DNA of 53,274 nt from an uncultured Bacteroidota bacterium (GTDB taxonomy: Bacteria; Bacteroidota; Bacteroidia; Bacteroidales; 4484-276): NCBI GenBank assembly GCA_903944895.1, contig CAJATL010000097.1, positions 1 to 53,274 of the forward strand, given 5' to 3'. The translations under genes were made by a program, and so were the position numbers. The notes beneath the pieces are model-generated. The model had not been told where the DNA came from and made no database searches. It saw only the letters and a program-made list of their open reading frames with translations. The stretch's first letter is position 1, and every line of letters begins with the position of its first letter. Below are positions 44,733 to 53,274 of the stretch, piece after piece.

Positions 44733-45521
44733 TTAATTTTTGTACACCTGTTTCAGGCGCTCTGCTTCAGGCAGTTTATCGGCAGGTATCGGAAATTCAA
44801 AAAATACGATGGTCGAACGGCCGAATGACTGTTCCCAAACCCGAAAAAACAAATAGCTTGTGCCGTTTTTCTCGAATACATCCAATCGTTCGACACTCCG
44901 TTTTCCAAAATTGAGTGGGATCGTTTTACCACAGAAAACGGCGTATTCATAGGTCAGGGTCAGTTCTCCGTGATGAAGATCGTTTACAAAACCGTACTTG
45001 TTGTATTCAACCTTTCTGACGACGAAGTAGGTGATAAATGCAGCAATTAAAGCAACCACAGCTCCCACGCTCAACATCAGGTTTAAGGGTTGGCTGTGAA
45101 GAAACAAAAGCATAAATCCACCTGCACCAATTCCAAAAGCAACAGCATACAGGGATGTTGACCTGTTGATGGCTTCGGGAGTGCATTTTCGCTCTTTAAA
45201 GCGCTCCCATTCCAGGCCTTTTATTTCCCACCTGGCAAGAATATTATCATCTTTAAATTCATCAAGGTTATCGTCCAAAAAGGCTCGTGCGTTCTTTTGC
45301 TCGTTGGAAGAACCAGTGCTTTCGATCTTTTTTAATTGGGTGTACAAAATGATTAATCTGACCCCTCTGTAGGTTAGTAAAATCCCGGGAAGCGTAAAAA
45401 GAAGGAGGATGACGATTTTTGCCACCAGATCAACATCATCCGAAAATGCGGCGCTGATTGATAAAATTGTCCAGAGAGGGCCAAAAATCACATAGAAAAT
45501 GCCTGAGATAATTTTTTTCAT
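44733..45521 (-). CDS. Unknown membrane protein with four predicted helices
   Basis: A 262-aa protein I cannot assign. Two helices lie near the N-terminus (about 5-25 and 32-57, IVILLLFTLPGILLTYRGVRLIIL). A charged cytoplasmic-looking loop (60-120) contains EIKGLEWERFKERKCTPEAI. Two more helices (about 122-142 and 148-168) precede a C-terminal soluble beta-rich domain of about 95 residues (YAVFCGKTIPLNFGKRSVERLDVF...). It lies 46 bp downstream of the odhB stop on the same strand, so it may be read through from the odhAB operon. Confidence 0.65.
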   Translation of the reverse strand: MKKIISGIFYVIFGPLWTILSISAAFSDDVDLVAKIVILLLFTLPGILLTYRGVRLIILYTQLKKIESTGSSNEQKNARAFLDDNLDEFKDDNILARWEIKGLEWERFKERKCTPEAINRSTSLYAVAFGIGAGGFMLLFLHSQPLNLMLSVGAVVALIAAFITYFVVRKVEYNKYGFVNDLHHGELTLTYEYAVFCGKTIPLNFGKRSVERLDVFEKNGTSYLFFRVWEQSFGRSTIVFFEFPIPADKLPEAERLKQVYKN

Positions 45522-45567
45522 TGGATTCGATTTTCGAACTTACCTTTTAATAAAATGAAAAAACTTT

Positions 45568-46848
45568 TTATAATCCAAGCAAAACTTTTACAGGATCATT
45601 TCCACCAAAAAGCATTTTCGACGGACTCTCGAGCATTTCCTTAACTTTTACCAGGAATCCCACCGATTCGCGGCCATCAACAATGCGGTGATCATAAGAA
45701 AGTGCAACGTACATGATGGGATGAATTTCAACTTTCCCGTTAACGGCAATGGGGCGTTCCACAATGTTGTGCATGCCGAGAATTGCGCTCTGTGGCGGGT
45801 TGAGGATAGGCGTGGAAAGCATCGAGCCAAAAACCCCGCCATTGGTGATGGTGAAAGTTCCGCCGGTCATCTCATCGATGGTGAGTTTGCCGTTGCGGGC
45901 TTTTGTTGCGAGATCTCTGATCCGGATTTCGATTTCGGCCAGGCTAAGTGTTTCAGCATTTCTGATCACCGGAACCATCAAACCCTTTGGAGCGCTTACT
46001 GCAATGCCAACATCAGCATAATTGTGAAGCACAATTTCGCTGCCGTCAATTTGCGCATTAACCTGCGGGAAATGCTGCAAAGCTTCGGTTACAGCCTTGG
46101 TAAAAAATGACATGAAACCCAGTGAAATCCCATATTTTTCCTTAAAGGCATCTTTATATTTCTTGCGGATATCGTTGATGGGCGTCATGTTTACCTCGTT
46201 AAAGGTGGTGAGCATGGCGGTTTCGTTTTTTACCGAAACCAGGCGCTCGGCCAGTTTCAGACGCAGCGTTGTCATTTTTTTGCGTTCCAGGTCGCGGGTT
46301 CCTCCCCAGGAAGCAGCTTGCGATGCACCTGCTGAGGTTGCCGGAATATTTTTCTGATCATCCAGAAACTGCACAACGTCCTCTTTTGAAACGCGTAAAC
46401 GCTTGTAAAAACCAAGCAGGTCGCTTTCACTGAGATTATTGGCTTCGAGCAGCTTTTTGGCAAGTGGCGAAATATGAATCCCTGCACTTTTGGCTATTTC
46501 AGGCTTTTCGGTTTTTGGAGGTTCAGCCTTCTTTGCGGGTTCAGGTTTTTTTAACTCTGGTGCCGCAACTTCCGGTTTTGCCGCTTTCCCGACAGGTTTT
46601 GCAACACCTTCAACGCCGGTATCGATGGTAGCCACAACTGAATTAACATCGACAGTTTCGCCCGCAGAAACCAGGATTTTTATCTGGCCTGATTCGGCAG
46701 CGCTGAGACTTAAAGTGGCTTTATCCGAATCGATTTCGGCAACTTCGGTATCTCTCTCCACAAAAGCACCATCTTCGACCAGCCAACTGGCCAACTGAAC
46801 CTGTGTGATCGATTCTCCGGGACTTGGGACTTTAATTTCTATAATCAT
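45568..46848 (-). CDS. odhB: 2-oxoglutarate dehydrogenase E2, dihydrolipoyllysine succinyltransferase
   Basis: A 426-aa E2 subunit of the 2-oxoglutarate dehydrogenase complex (TCA cycle), which transfers succinyl from lipoamide to CoA. The lipoyl domain (1-77) carries the lipoylated lysine in [11 protein letters not shown] (K43). An Ala/Pro/Lys-rich linker (about 80-120) is followed by the E3/E1-binding domain (about 122-165, [19 protein letters not shown]). The catalytic acyltransferase domain ends with [10 protein letters not shown], holding H387 and D391. It starts 13 bp after the E1 stop, so the two are co-transcribed. Confidence 0.96.
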   Translation of the reverse strand: MIIEIKVPSPGESITQVQLASWLVEDGAFVERDTEVAEIDSDKATLSLSAAESGQIKILVSAGETVDVNSVVATIDTGVEGVAKPVGKAAKPEVAAPELKKPEPAKKAEPPKTEKPEIAKSAGIHISPLAKKLLEANNLSESDLLGFYKRLRVSKEDVVQFLDDQKNIPATSAGASQAASWGGTRDLERKKMTTLRLKLAERLVSVKNETAMLTTFNEVNMTPINDIRKKYKDAFKEKYGISLGFMSFFTKAVTEALQHFPQVNAQIDGSEIVLHNYADVGIAVSAPKGLMVPVIRNAETLSLAEIEIRIRDLATKARNGKLTIDEMTGGTFTITNGGVFGSMLSTPILNPPQSAILGMHNIVERPIAVNGKVEIHPIMYVALSYDHRIVDGRESVGFLVKVKEMLESPSKMLFGGNDPVKVLLGL

Positions 46849-46861
46849 AACATTAAATTTT

Positions 46862-49705
46862 CTACTGTAAAGGATTTAAAAAATTTGTTGCAATCACCTT
46901 TTCGGGATTTTCGGCAAAGGATTTCCAGCGGTTGCCGATGCAGATCATCCGGCATTCTTTTTTTACCATCGGGCAATTACATTCTTCAAAAGATTTATCC
47001 ACAATTTTGCGTTGCCTCACTGCGTGAAACTGGATGGAGCCGGTTGCCGGGCTTCCGCTTGACGGACGTGCCACAGCCCTGAGTTTAACATCCGGGAAAT
47101 ATTGCGAAATAAAATACCACGCACCCATATTGATGGGTTCTTCCTGCGACCAGGTGTAATCGGTGGCCAGGCTGTACTTTTTGATGATTTCCTTCAGTTG
47201 TTTCACCGGCAATGGATACAATTGTTCGAGCCGGACGATAGCTGTTGTTTCGAGGTTTTTCTTTTCTTTTTCTTCGAGCAGGTCGTAATATAATTTTCCG
47301 CTACAAAAAACGACCCTTGTGATCTTTTCGGGGTTTGCAGTATCATCGTCAATAACTTCTCTAAACCTGCCTTTTGTGAGTTCATCAATATTTGATACGC
47401 ATCTTGGATGGCGGAGCAGGCTTTTGGGTGTAAAAACAACCAGTGGTTTGCGGAATTCACGGTGCAACTGCCGGCGCAACACATGGTAAAAACTTGCAGG
47501 TGTGGTGCAGTTTACAATTTGCATGTTATTTTCGGCGCAGAGGGTAAGAAACCGCTCGATGCGGGCGCTCGAATGTTCGGGACCCTGGCCTTCGTAACCG
47601 TGTGGAAGCAGCAGCACAAGGTCGTTCATCACGTTCCACTTATCCTCAGCGCTGCTGAGATATTGGTCGATGATGATTTGTGCGCCGTTACCAAAATCAC
47701 CAAACTGGGCCTCCCAGATGGTGAGATCTTTGGGCGTTTCGAGGGCATAGCCGTACTCAAAACCCAAAACGCCATATTCCGAAAGCAGCGAGTTGTAAAC
47801 TTCAAATCTGGCCTGCTTATCGCTGATATTTTGCAACGGGAGATATTTTTCTTCCGATTCGTCAACAGTCAAAACTGCGTGGCGATGCGAAAAAGTTCCG
47901 CGCTCGCAGTCCTGTCCGCTGAGGCGAACAGCAAATCCTTCGTTTAACAGTGTTCCGTAAGCCAGCAATTCGCCCATCGCCCAATCGAGCATGCCTGTGT
48001 CCAAAGCCATCGTACGGCGGTCTTCCTGCAATTTTACAATTTTCCGGTAAAAGTTTTTATCCTTTGGAAGGCTGGTAATTTTATCGGCAATATTGAGCAG
48101 GACATCTTTATTCACACCGGTTTCGGGCGAATAATCAAAATCTTTATCCGAAGCCTTTTTGATGCCATTCCATTGATCATCCAGGAAAAACCTGATGGTT
48201 TTATTTTGGTGATCTTTTGATTCGTCAAGGTTTTTCTCGAGGGTCGAATTTATTTTATCCTCTGTTTCCTTAATATCTTCGGTGCTGATTGTTCCTTCGG
48301 CAAGGAGTCTTTTGGCGTAAATTTCGAAAGGGTCGGGGTGCTTTTCGATGATTTTGTACAGCAAAGGCTGGGTAAAACGTGGCTCATCACCTTCGTTGTG
48401 GCCATATTTGCGATAACAGAGCAGGTCGATAAATACGTCGCGATGGAATTTATCACGAAACTCCATGGCAAATTGTATGGCGTAAACCAGGGCTTCAACA
48501 TCGTCGCCATTTACATGGAAAACCGGCGATTGCACAACTTTGGCAACATCGGTGCAATAAATGCTCGACCGGGCATCGAGATAATTGGTGGTAAATCCAA
48601 CCTGGTTGTTTACCACGATGTGGATGGTGCCACCGGTTTTATAGCCTTTCAACTGCGACATCTGTAAAACTTCGTAAACAACGCCCTGTCCGGCAATGGA
48701 GGCATCGCCATGAATCAAAACCGGCACTACTTTTTTGTAGTTTCCTTCATACTCATTATCAATTTTGGCTCTTGAAATTCCTTGCACAACAGGGCCAACA
48801 GTTTCGAGGTGGGATGGATTTGCCGAAAGCGTCAGTTTAGCCTTTTTGCCCGAAGTGGTAGTACGTTCGCAGGCATAGCCAAGGTGATATTTTACATCGC
48901 CAAGCAGGGTTTCGTCGTCGTAACGGTTGCCGCCAAATTCGGCGAAAATATCACCGAAAGATTTGCGCATCACGTTTGCCAGAACGTTGAGCCTGCCACG
49001 ATGCGGCATTCCGATAACAAATTCTTTTACCCCAAGTTCGACACCTTTTTCCATGATGGCGTCCAGACCAGGAATTAATGCTTCGGCACCTTCGAGCGAA
49101 AAACGCTTCTGGCCGGGAAATCTTTTGTGGATGAATTTCTCGAAATGTACAGCCCGCGACAACTTTTGAAGAATGTAAAGTTTGTCCTCTTTCGAAAATG
49201 GCATCGTGTTTTTGGTGCGTTCCATGCTGGCCCTGAGCCAGGCGGCTACTTCAACATCGCGGATAAACGCAAATTCGGCACCCACACTTTTACAATACGT
49301 TTCGTAGAGATGTGCGATAATATCGCGAAGCGTAACTTCACCGATCCCGATTTCGTTGCCGGCGTGGAATTTTTTATCCAGGCTGGCAGCAGTAAGACCG
49401 AAGTTTTCGATGTCGAGCGTTGGCTTGTATTGGCGGCGTGTGCGGACCGGGTTGGTGAGGGTAAACAAATGGCCGCGCTGGCGATAGCCATTTATCAGGT
49501 TGATAACTTTGAATTCTTCAGAATATCCTTCACGCGAAACCTGCGGTTTGCCCCGATAGCTATCGGGGTGAGTTTGGGCAAATTCGAAGCCATCGAAAAA
49601 CTTTTTCCAGCTTTCGTCAACCGAATCCGGGTTGGATTTGTATTGCCCGAACATCGCTTCGATGGTTGCAGGATCGGCATTGCTTAAGTACGAAAATTTA
49701 TCCAT
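46862..49705 (-). CDS. sucA: 2-oxoglutarate dehydrogenase E1 component
   Basis: A 947-aa thiamine-diphosphate enzyme that decarboxylates 2-oxoglutarate and hands succinyl to E2. The N-terminal E2-binding segment ([19 protein letters not shown]) is present. Family motifs follow: [33 protein letters not shown] (ThDP/Mg site), [21 protein letters not shown] and the C-terminal [15 protein letters not shown]. Start ATG 49705 was preferred over in-frame TTG 49732 because the -7 box overlaps the latter. Oddity: an 18-bp perfect palindrome is embedded in frame (residues 46-52, PDSYRG) in the linker after the N-terminal segment. It is the first gene of the odhAB operon. Confidence 0.96.
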   Translation of the reverse strand: MDKFSYLSNADPATIEAMFGQYKSNPDSVDESWKKFFDGFEFAQTHPDSYRGKPQVSREGYSEEFKVINLINGYRQRGHLFTLTNPVRTRRQYKPTLDIENFGLTAASLDKKFHAGNEIGIGEVTLRDIIAHLYETYCKSVGAEFAFIRDVEVAAWLRASMERTKNTMPFSKEDKLYILQKLSRAVHFEKFIHKRFPGQKRFSLEGAEALIPGLDAIMEKGVELGVKEFVIGMPHRGRLNVLANVMRKSFGDIFAEFGGNRYDDETLLGDVKYHLGYACERTTTSGKKAKLTLSANPSHLETVGPVVQGISRAKIDNEYEGNYKKVVPVLIHGDASIAGQGVVYEVLQMSQLKGYKTGGTIHIVVNNQVGFTTNYLDARSSIYCTDVAKVVQSPVFHVNGDDVEALVYAIQFAMEFRDKFHRDVFIDLLCYRKYGHNEGDEPRFTQPLLYKIIEKHPDPFEIYAKRLLAEGTISTEDIKETEDKINSTLEKNLDESKDHQNKTIRFFLDDQWNGIKKASDKDFDYSPETGVNKDVLLNIADKITSLPKDKNFYRKIVKLQEDRRTMALDTGMLDWAMGELLAYGTLLNEGFAVRLSGQDCERGTFSHRHAVLTVDESEEKYLPLQNISDKQARFEVYNSLLSEYGVLGFEYGYALETPKDLTIWEAQFGDFGNGAQIIIDQYLSSAEDKWNVMNDLVLLLPHGYEGQGPEHSSARIERFLTLCAENNMQIVNCTTPASFYHVLRRQLHREFRKPLVVFTPKSLLRHPRCVSNIDELTKGRFREVIDDDTANPEKITRVVFCSGKLYYDLLEEKEKKNLETTAIVRLEQLYPLPVKQLKEIIKKYSLATDYTWSQEEPINMGAWYFISQYFPDVKLRAVARPSSGSPATGSIQFHAVRQRKIVDKSFEECNCPMVKKECRMICIGNRWKSFAENPEKVIATNFLNPLQ
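49551..49568. repeat. 18-bp palindrome CCCCGATAGCTATCGGGG inside sucA
   Basis: A perfect palindrome in the sucA coding sequence, encoding P-D-S-Y-R-G in the flexible linker. It shares a 16-bp core with the intergenic copy at 44104-44121, which suggests insertion of a mobile short palindrome without frame loss. Confidence 0.8.
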
Positions 49706-49729
49706 CGTGTTTGTGCTTGTTTTTGCTGA

Positions 49730-49737
49730 CAAAAATA
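49730..49737 (-). promoter_or_regulatory. -7 box of the sucA-odhB operon
   Basis: TATTTTTG on the minus strand matches TAnnTTTG, 24 nt before the ATG at 49705. It overlaps the alternative TTG start. Confidence 0.5.
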
Positions 49738-49894
49738 GGATTTTTAGGTTTGTGTTTTATAAAAGGTATCACCTTTTCAAAAGGTGCTGTCTTTTCGATC
49801 CCCATGATGTGTTTTCCGATTTTCAGCCCATCAAAAAGTCGCGGAAGTTTTTGGAATGAACAACTTTAAACTGGCTGTTGGGGTAGGCCGTTAG

Positions 49895-50109
49895 TTCTAC
49901 TTTACTAAAATAAACCTTGCAAATAATTTGAACCACAATAGGCACATTAGGGCACATAGTCATAGAAAATAAGCTAACTACCAGTATTGTACAGCTCAAA
50001 TTCTGCTGGTATTTTTACGATTTGAAATGCAAAAATTATGTTGAAAACATTATTTCTACTGTGAACTATGTGCCTATTGTGGTTCATTTTTTATTATGGT
50101 AAAGTAGAA
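49895..50109. repeat. MITE-like element with long inverted arms
   Basis: Ends TTCTACTTTA (49895-49904) and TAAAGTAGAA (50100-50109) are perfect inverted repeats. Deeper in the arms, GAACCACAATAGGCACAT (49930-49947) is exactly complementary to 50069-50086, and more arm sequence matches with gaps. The ~215-bp element has no coding capacity and fits a non-autonomous mobile element. It fills most of the 540-bp divergent-looking gap between sucA and the helicase gene; nothing else is seen there except the palindrome at 50165. Confidence 0.75.
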
Positions 50110-50164
50110 TCAGAAATTTTTTTGGCGTTTTGGCTGCTTTTTGAAACATATATTAACAGAATTT

Positions 50165-50180
50165 GTCGGGTTAACCCGAC
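50165..50180. repeat. 16-bp perfect palindrome GTCGGGTTAACCCGAC
   Basis: A perfect loop-free palindrome 64 bp past the helicase stop. There is no T-tract. It could be a short interspersed palindrome, a protein-binding site or part of a transcript end. Confidence 0.5.
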
Positions 50181-50243
50181 GGATTTAATGCTTTTTATAC
50201 CGGTAACTTTCCTGAAAAGTAATTCAACACATTGATATTCTGT

Positions 50244-51671
50244 TTATCCGAAGAATTTTTCGTTAAAATTTATCAGATAAACCTGTTTGGTGGCTCGTGT
50301 AACGGCAGTGTAAAGCCAGCGCAGAAATTCCTTATCAACTTTGTCGTCTTTTAAAAATGGCTGATCTATAAAAATGGTTTCCCACTGTCCGCCCTGGGTT
50401 TTGTGGCAGGTGAGCGCGTACGCAAATTTTACCTGTAAAGCATTATAAAAAGGATTGTTTTTTACCTTTTCGTTGCGCTGCCTGCGATCGGGAATGTTGT
50501 CATAATCTTTGGAGACCTCCTCAAATAATCGCTGATTGTCGGTAAATGACAAAGCTGCCGATTCGGCCATGATTACGTCGAGCAAAAGTTTTACCTCGAT
50601 TTCGGGCTGATCGGGATAATCAACCAACCTGATGATGGCTTCGGCAAAATGAAAACCGTACCATTCGCTGGTCCGCTTCAATTTCATGATTTCGATAACA
50701 TCGCCATTGGCAATAAAACCGGCTGGCGATTCGGCCGGAAGCCAGAAATAATTGTTTTTCACAACCATCATAAAATCCCCTGCCGAAATCTCCTGTTCGC
50801 GATATAAAATCCGGTGCCGGATTTCGCGATTATAAATGTTTGCCCTTTTATTGGAGCGTGTAATCACGATGCTGTTGTCGCTGCCAAAGCCCGAATGTGC
50901 CGACATGAGGGCATCTTCGAGTTCAGGACCGTTTAAAAGCCGGATATCTTTAAACCCATTCAGTGCAAAAATTGGTAAAAAGTAGTTTTCGCCGAGTATC
51001 TTTTTTCTGATGATGGTCGCATTTGCCAGGATGCCTGAATCCAGGGATTGGCGCATCACCTCGGTTAATTCAAAATTCCTGACCAGAATCCCAAAGTTTG
51101 TGCTCAGATATTTTACCTCCATGGCCGGCGAAACATCCATCCCAACCGGAGGAAGCTGTGCAACATCTCCAATCAGGAGCAACGTGCAATTTTCGCCTGA
51201 ATACACATATTCGATCAGATCGGTGAGTAAATCCGAATCCGAGAAAAACTGCCCGTCAGCAGGCGCTTTTGTACCTTGAATCATCGAGGCTTCATCAATA
51301 ATAAACAGTGTTCGCTTATGATAATTCCGGAGCCGGTTTAAATAAAGTAAACCGTTTGGTGTGACTTTGGGATGATAGATTTTTTTATGAATTGTAAAAG
51401 CCTGTTTGCCCGAATACGACGCCAAAACCTTTGCAGCCCGGCCAGTAGGGGCGAGGAGGACAGTTTCGTAGCCTAATTTTGGAGCGGCTTTAACGAGAGC
51501 GCTTAAAAGCGTTGTTTTCCCGGTTCCGGCATAGCCTTTAAACAGAAATGCCTCTTTGTCACCACGGTTTAAAACAAATTCGGCAAGCGCCAGAATTAAA
51601 ATCCGTTGACCTTCGGTAGGCTCGAAGGGGAAATTTTCGAAAATCATATCTTCAACTTCACGGATTTCCAT
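50244..51671 (-). CDS. RecD-like SF1 DNA helicase (AAA family ATPase)
   Basis: A 475-aa superfamily 1B helicase. Walker A is GYAGTGKTTLL (about 48-58), motif Ia VLLAPTGRAAKVL, and Walker B/motif II TLFIIDEASM (about 125-134). Motif III is LLLIGDVAQLPPVG; a C-terminal UvrD_C_2-type motif is FAYALTCHKTQGGQWETIFID followed by LYTAVTRATKQVYLINF. It would unwind DNA with 5'-3' polarity if it behaves like RecD2/Pif1 relatives. It lacks the long N-terminal region of RecD2, matching the short form common in Bacteroidota. No RecBC partner is adjacent. Confidence 0.9.
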   Translation of the reverse strand: MEIREVEDMIFENFPFEPTEGQRILILALAEFVLNRGDKEAFLFKGYAGTGKTTLLSALVKAAPKLGYETVLLAPTGRAAKVLASYSGKQAFTIHKKIYHPKVTPNGLLYLNRLRNYHKRTLFIIDEASMIQGTKAPADGQFFSDSDLLTDLIEYVYSGENCTLLLIGDVAQLPPVGMDVSPAMEVKYLSTNFGILVRNFELTEVMRQSLDSGILANATIIRKKILGENYFLPIFALNGFKDIRLLNGPELEDALMSAHSGFGSDNSIVITRSNKRANIYNREIRHRILYREQEISAGDFMMVVKNNYFWLPAESPAGFIANGDVIEIMKLKRTSEWYGFHFAEAIIRLVDYPDQPEIEVKLLLDVIMAESAALSFTDNQRLFEEVSKDYDNIPDRRQRNEKVKNNPFYNALQVKFAYALTCHKTQGGQWETIFIDQPFLKDDKVDKEFLRWLYTAVTRATKQVYLINFNEKFFG

Positions 51672-51754
51672 TTTGTTTTAAATCTTAAAATTATTTTGAT
51701 GAATATTTAACCTAAAAAACAGAATCGATTCTGGTCTGCACTATCCAGCTGCCG

Positions 51755-51823
51755 CCGGTTGACTGCCAACTGGCAACTTCCGACTTCCGACTTCCGACTC
51801 CTGACTTACGCCTTACGGTTTAC
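51755..51823. repeat. Shared low-complexity word island, second copy
   Basis: CCGGTTGACTGCCAACTGGC followed by tandem CTTCCGA heptamers and CTTACGCCTTA repeats the island at 42089-42173. It lies between the Omp85-type gene and the helicase gene. Confidence 0.6.
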
Positions 51824-51838
51824 CACTTAGGCCTGATT

Positions 51839-53274
51839 TTAAAAAGGATACCCGATTCCAAAATTCCAGGTAACATCTTTCATCTGGAGGCTGTTCATTT
51901 GCCATCGGTTTCCTTTGTCGCGTGCCGGATCTCTGATAGGTGCTGCTCCGTCGATCCTGAAAATGAAAAACGAAAAGTCAAATCTTACACCAATACCAGC
52001 GTCAATGGCAATTTCGCTGAGAATTTCACCTGCCTGCAATTTCCCTCCCGGATAATTTTCGGAGTTATTCAGGAGCCAGATATTCCCGAAATCGGCAAAC
52101 AGTGCTCCTTTTAAAAAGCTGTAAACCGGAAACCGGTATTCAAGATTGGCCTCGAGGATGATGTCGCCCATTTTTTCGAAATAGGTACTTGACGTATCCT
52201 GAAATGATCCCGGGCCGAGTGAGCGATAGCTCCAACCCCTCATATCGTTGGCACCGCCGCTGTAAAATCCTTTTTCGAAAGGCAAAACCGTCGAATTTCC
52301 GGTGGGTTTCCCCAAACCGAATAAATTCCGGTACACCAAAGTATGTTCCTCATTGAATGCAAAATAATATCTGAAATCGATGTCAGATCTGAGGTATTGT
52401 GAAAATGGGATATTCCAGACGGTGTATTGGCCGTTCTCATTTTTTTTTCCATCAAAAACCGAATTTCCCAGCGCAAGCAAATTCCCGGCGGATTCGAAAT
52501 TCCACCTGAAAAAAGTGAAGTTCTTTACCTTGTTCCGCTCCTGATTATTAAAAAGATAGCTGTACTTGATGGCCATGATAAAATGGTCGGTGTATTGGTT
52601 GGTAAGCCGTGGATCGTTGAGATCGTTGATTTTTTGCATAAAGGCCGAATCCGGGAAAATGGAGACCGAGTTTATTTCGATAGGAGTGAGGCTGTGACTT
52701 ACGAAATCCCGTGATTTCCAGTTGTAGCCAAACGAAATATTGGTAATGTAGCGCTTGTAATCGGGGCGGTTTTGATAGTTTGTTCCGGTTTTTATGGTTG
52801 TCCGTGGTCTCAGAAATTTTGGAATCCTGTCCTGTGAAACGGGCAGCAGGAACTTTGGAAAATCAAGGCTTGCTTCAGCACCGGTTTCAAAGGTGTTAAA
52901 AAACCAGAAGACTTTTCTTTTTTCCTGCCCACCTTCCTGCCATTCGACCCCACCAGTAAGTTTTAAAGTAAGCACCTCGCCACCTCTGAAAATATTCAGG
53001 TTTTGGTACACAAAATTTCCGTTCATCCCCAATTTACTCCCCGAAGTAGTTCCCTCAGTTTCGACCGAAAACGACTGAACAGGTCTGCGTACCATGTCAA
53101 TGCTGCAATCGAGATAGTTTTTTAAAGAGTCGGGTGTGCTGCTTTTATCCGCAACTTCATTGAAGCTGATGCTGGTATAGCCAAATAGTGGCAGGCTGGA
53201 CAACTGTTTGTAGGTATTTTTTTCGCTGGATTGCCGGTAAAGTTCTAAGGGCTCCATCAAAATCGAATTTCTGA
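51839..53274 (-). CDS. Omp85/BamA-TamA-type outer membrane protein, 5' end outside window
   Basis: The C-terminal 478 residues of an outer-membrane beta-barrel of the Omp85 superfamily; the frame stays open to the right edge, so the POTRA-bearing N-terminus is missing. Alternating amphipathic strands run throughout. The motif GFYSGGANDMRGWSYRSLGPG matches the conserved loop L6 region (VRG-like, here MRGW) of Omp85 barrels, and LEYRFPVYSFLKGALFADFGNIW is the typical following strand pair. The protein ends in aromatic F (FGIGYPF), the usual barrel-insertion signal. TamA-like or surface-lipoprotein assembly roles are possible. Confidence 0.85.
   Translation of the reverse strand, partial: RNSILMEPLELYRQSSEKNTYKQLSSLPLFGYTSISFNEVADKSSTPDSLKNYLDCSIDMVRRPVQSFSVETEGTTSGSKLGMNGNFVYQNLNIFRGGEVLTLKLTGGVEWQEGGQEKRKVFWFFNTFETGAEASLDFPKFLLPVSQDRIPKFLRPRTTIKTGTNYQNRPDYKRYITNISFGYNWKSRDFVSHSLTPIEINSVSIFPDSAFMQKINDLNDPRLTNQYTDHFIMAIKYSYLFNNQERNKVKNFTFFRWNFESAGNLLALGNSVFDGKKNENGQYTVWNIPFSQYLRSDIDFRYYFAFNEEHTLVYRNLFGLGKPTGNSTVLPFEKGFYSGGANDMRGWSYRSLGPGSFQDTSSTYFEKMGDIILEANLEYRFPVYSFLKGALFADFGNIWLLNNSENYPGGKLQAGEILSEIAIDAGIGVRFDFSFFIFRIDGAAPIRDPARDKGNRWQMNSLQMKDVTWNFGIGYPF

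Noticed and set aside
49127-49687. 186-codon plus-strand frame opposite sucA
   Set aside because: Antisense shadow of a well-conserved enzyme gene.

Overview
The window reads as a chromosomal segment of a Bacteroidota bacterium, most likely an environmental, anaerobe-type Bacteroidia. Four secreted proteins end in a type IX secretion (T9SS) C-terminal sorting domain of the FPNP...GIYFVRI type. Signal peptides, exported multi-domain beta-sandwich proteins, TAnnTTTG promoter boxes and Uma2/PDDEXK_2 families also point to this phylum. I see no rRNA, tRNA, CRISPR array or prophage.

Layout. (1) 0.2-11.1 kb: a minus-strand secreted M6 metalloprotease, then divergently a giant beta-helix protein carrying a dockerin-like and a cohesin-like domain, followed 46 bp later by a protein with three cohesin-like domains. 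(2) 12.2-31.0 kb: a surface glucan-degradation block. It holds a GH81 endo-beta-1,3-glucanase, three giant paralogous non-catalytic proteins built from carbohydrate-binding-like beta-sandwiches, and a GH16-type hydrolase. No SusC/SusD pair is present. Four proteins of regions 1-2 share a ~150-residue module made of two half-repeats (GWSGIS... / GWNLIPV...), and in three of them it is the extreme C-terminus in place of a T9SS domain. (3) 31.1-35.3 kb: WbuC-like cupin, histidyl-tRNA synthetase, an AT-rich pair of overlapping genes (RNA ligase + HigA-like antitoxin) with an inverted repeat around its promoter, and an acyl-ACP thioesterase. (4) 35.5-37.8 kb: two Uma2 paralogues flanking a PDDEXK_2 (Rpn-like) nuclease. 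(5) 37.9-45.5 kb: a TPR sensor histidine kinase, two FtsX/MacB-type permeases separated by a tandem-repeat island, two small membrane proteins and an unknown 4-TM protein. (6) 45.6-53.3 kb: the E2 and E1 subunits of 2-oxoglutarate dehydrogenase, a RecD-like helicase, and an Omp85-type outer-membrane protein cut by the window edge.

Interplay. Region 2 looks like a secreted kit: GH81 and GH16 cut glucan while the giant multi-module proteins hold substrate at the cell surface. Most or all of it is exported through T9SS rather than arranged as a Sus-type uptake locus. Region 1 could build a small cohesin-dockerin assembly. The candidate for an undescribed system is the RNA ligase-HigA pair (33.2-34.4 kb); the most interesting protein-level novelty is the shared two-half C-terminal module.

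Spacers carry several repeat families: two MITE-like inverted-repeat elements (25.3 and 49.9 kb), a 33-bp imperfect palindrome in three copies, and an 18-bp palindrome of which one perfect copy lies in frame inside sucA. All identifications come from reading motifs by eye; no database was searched.
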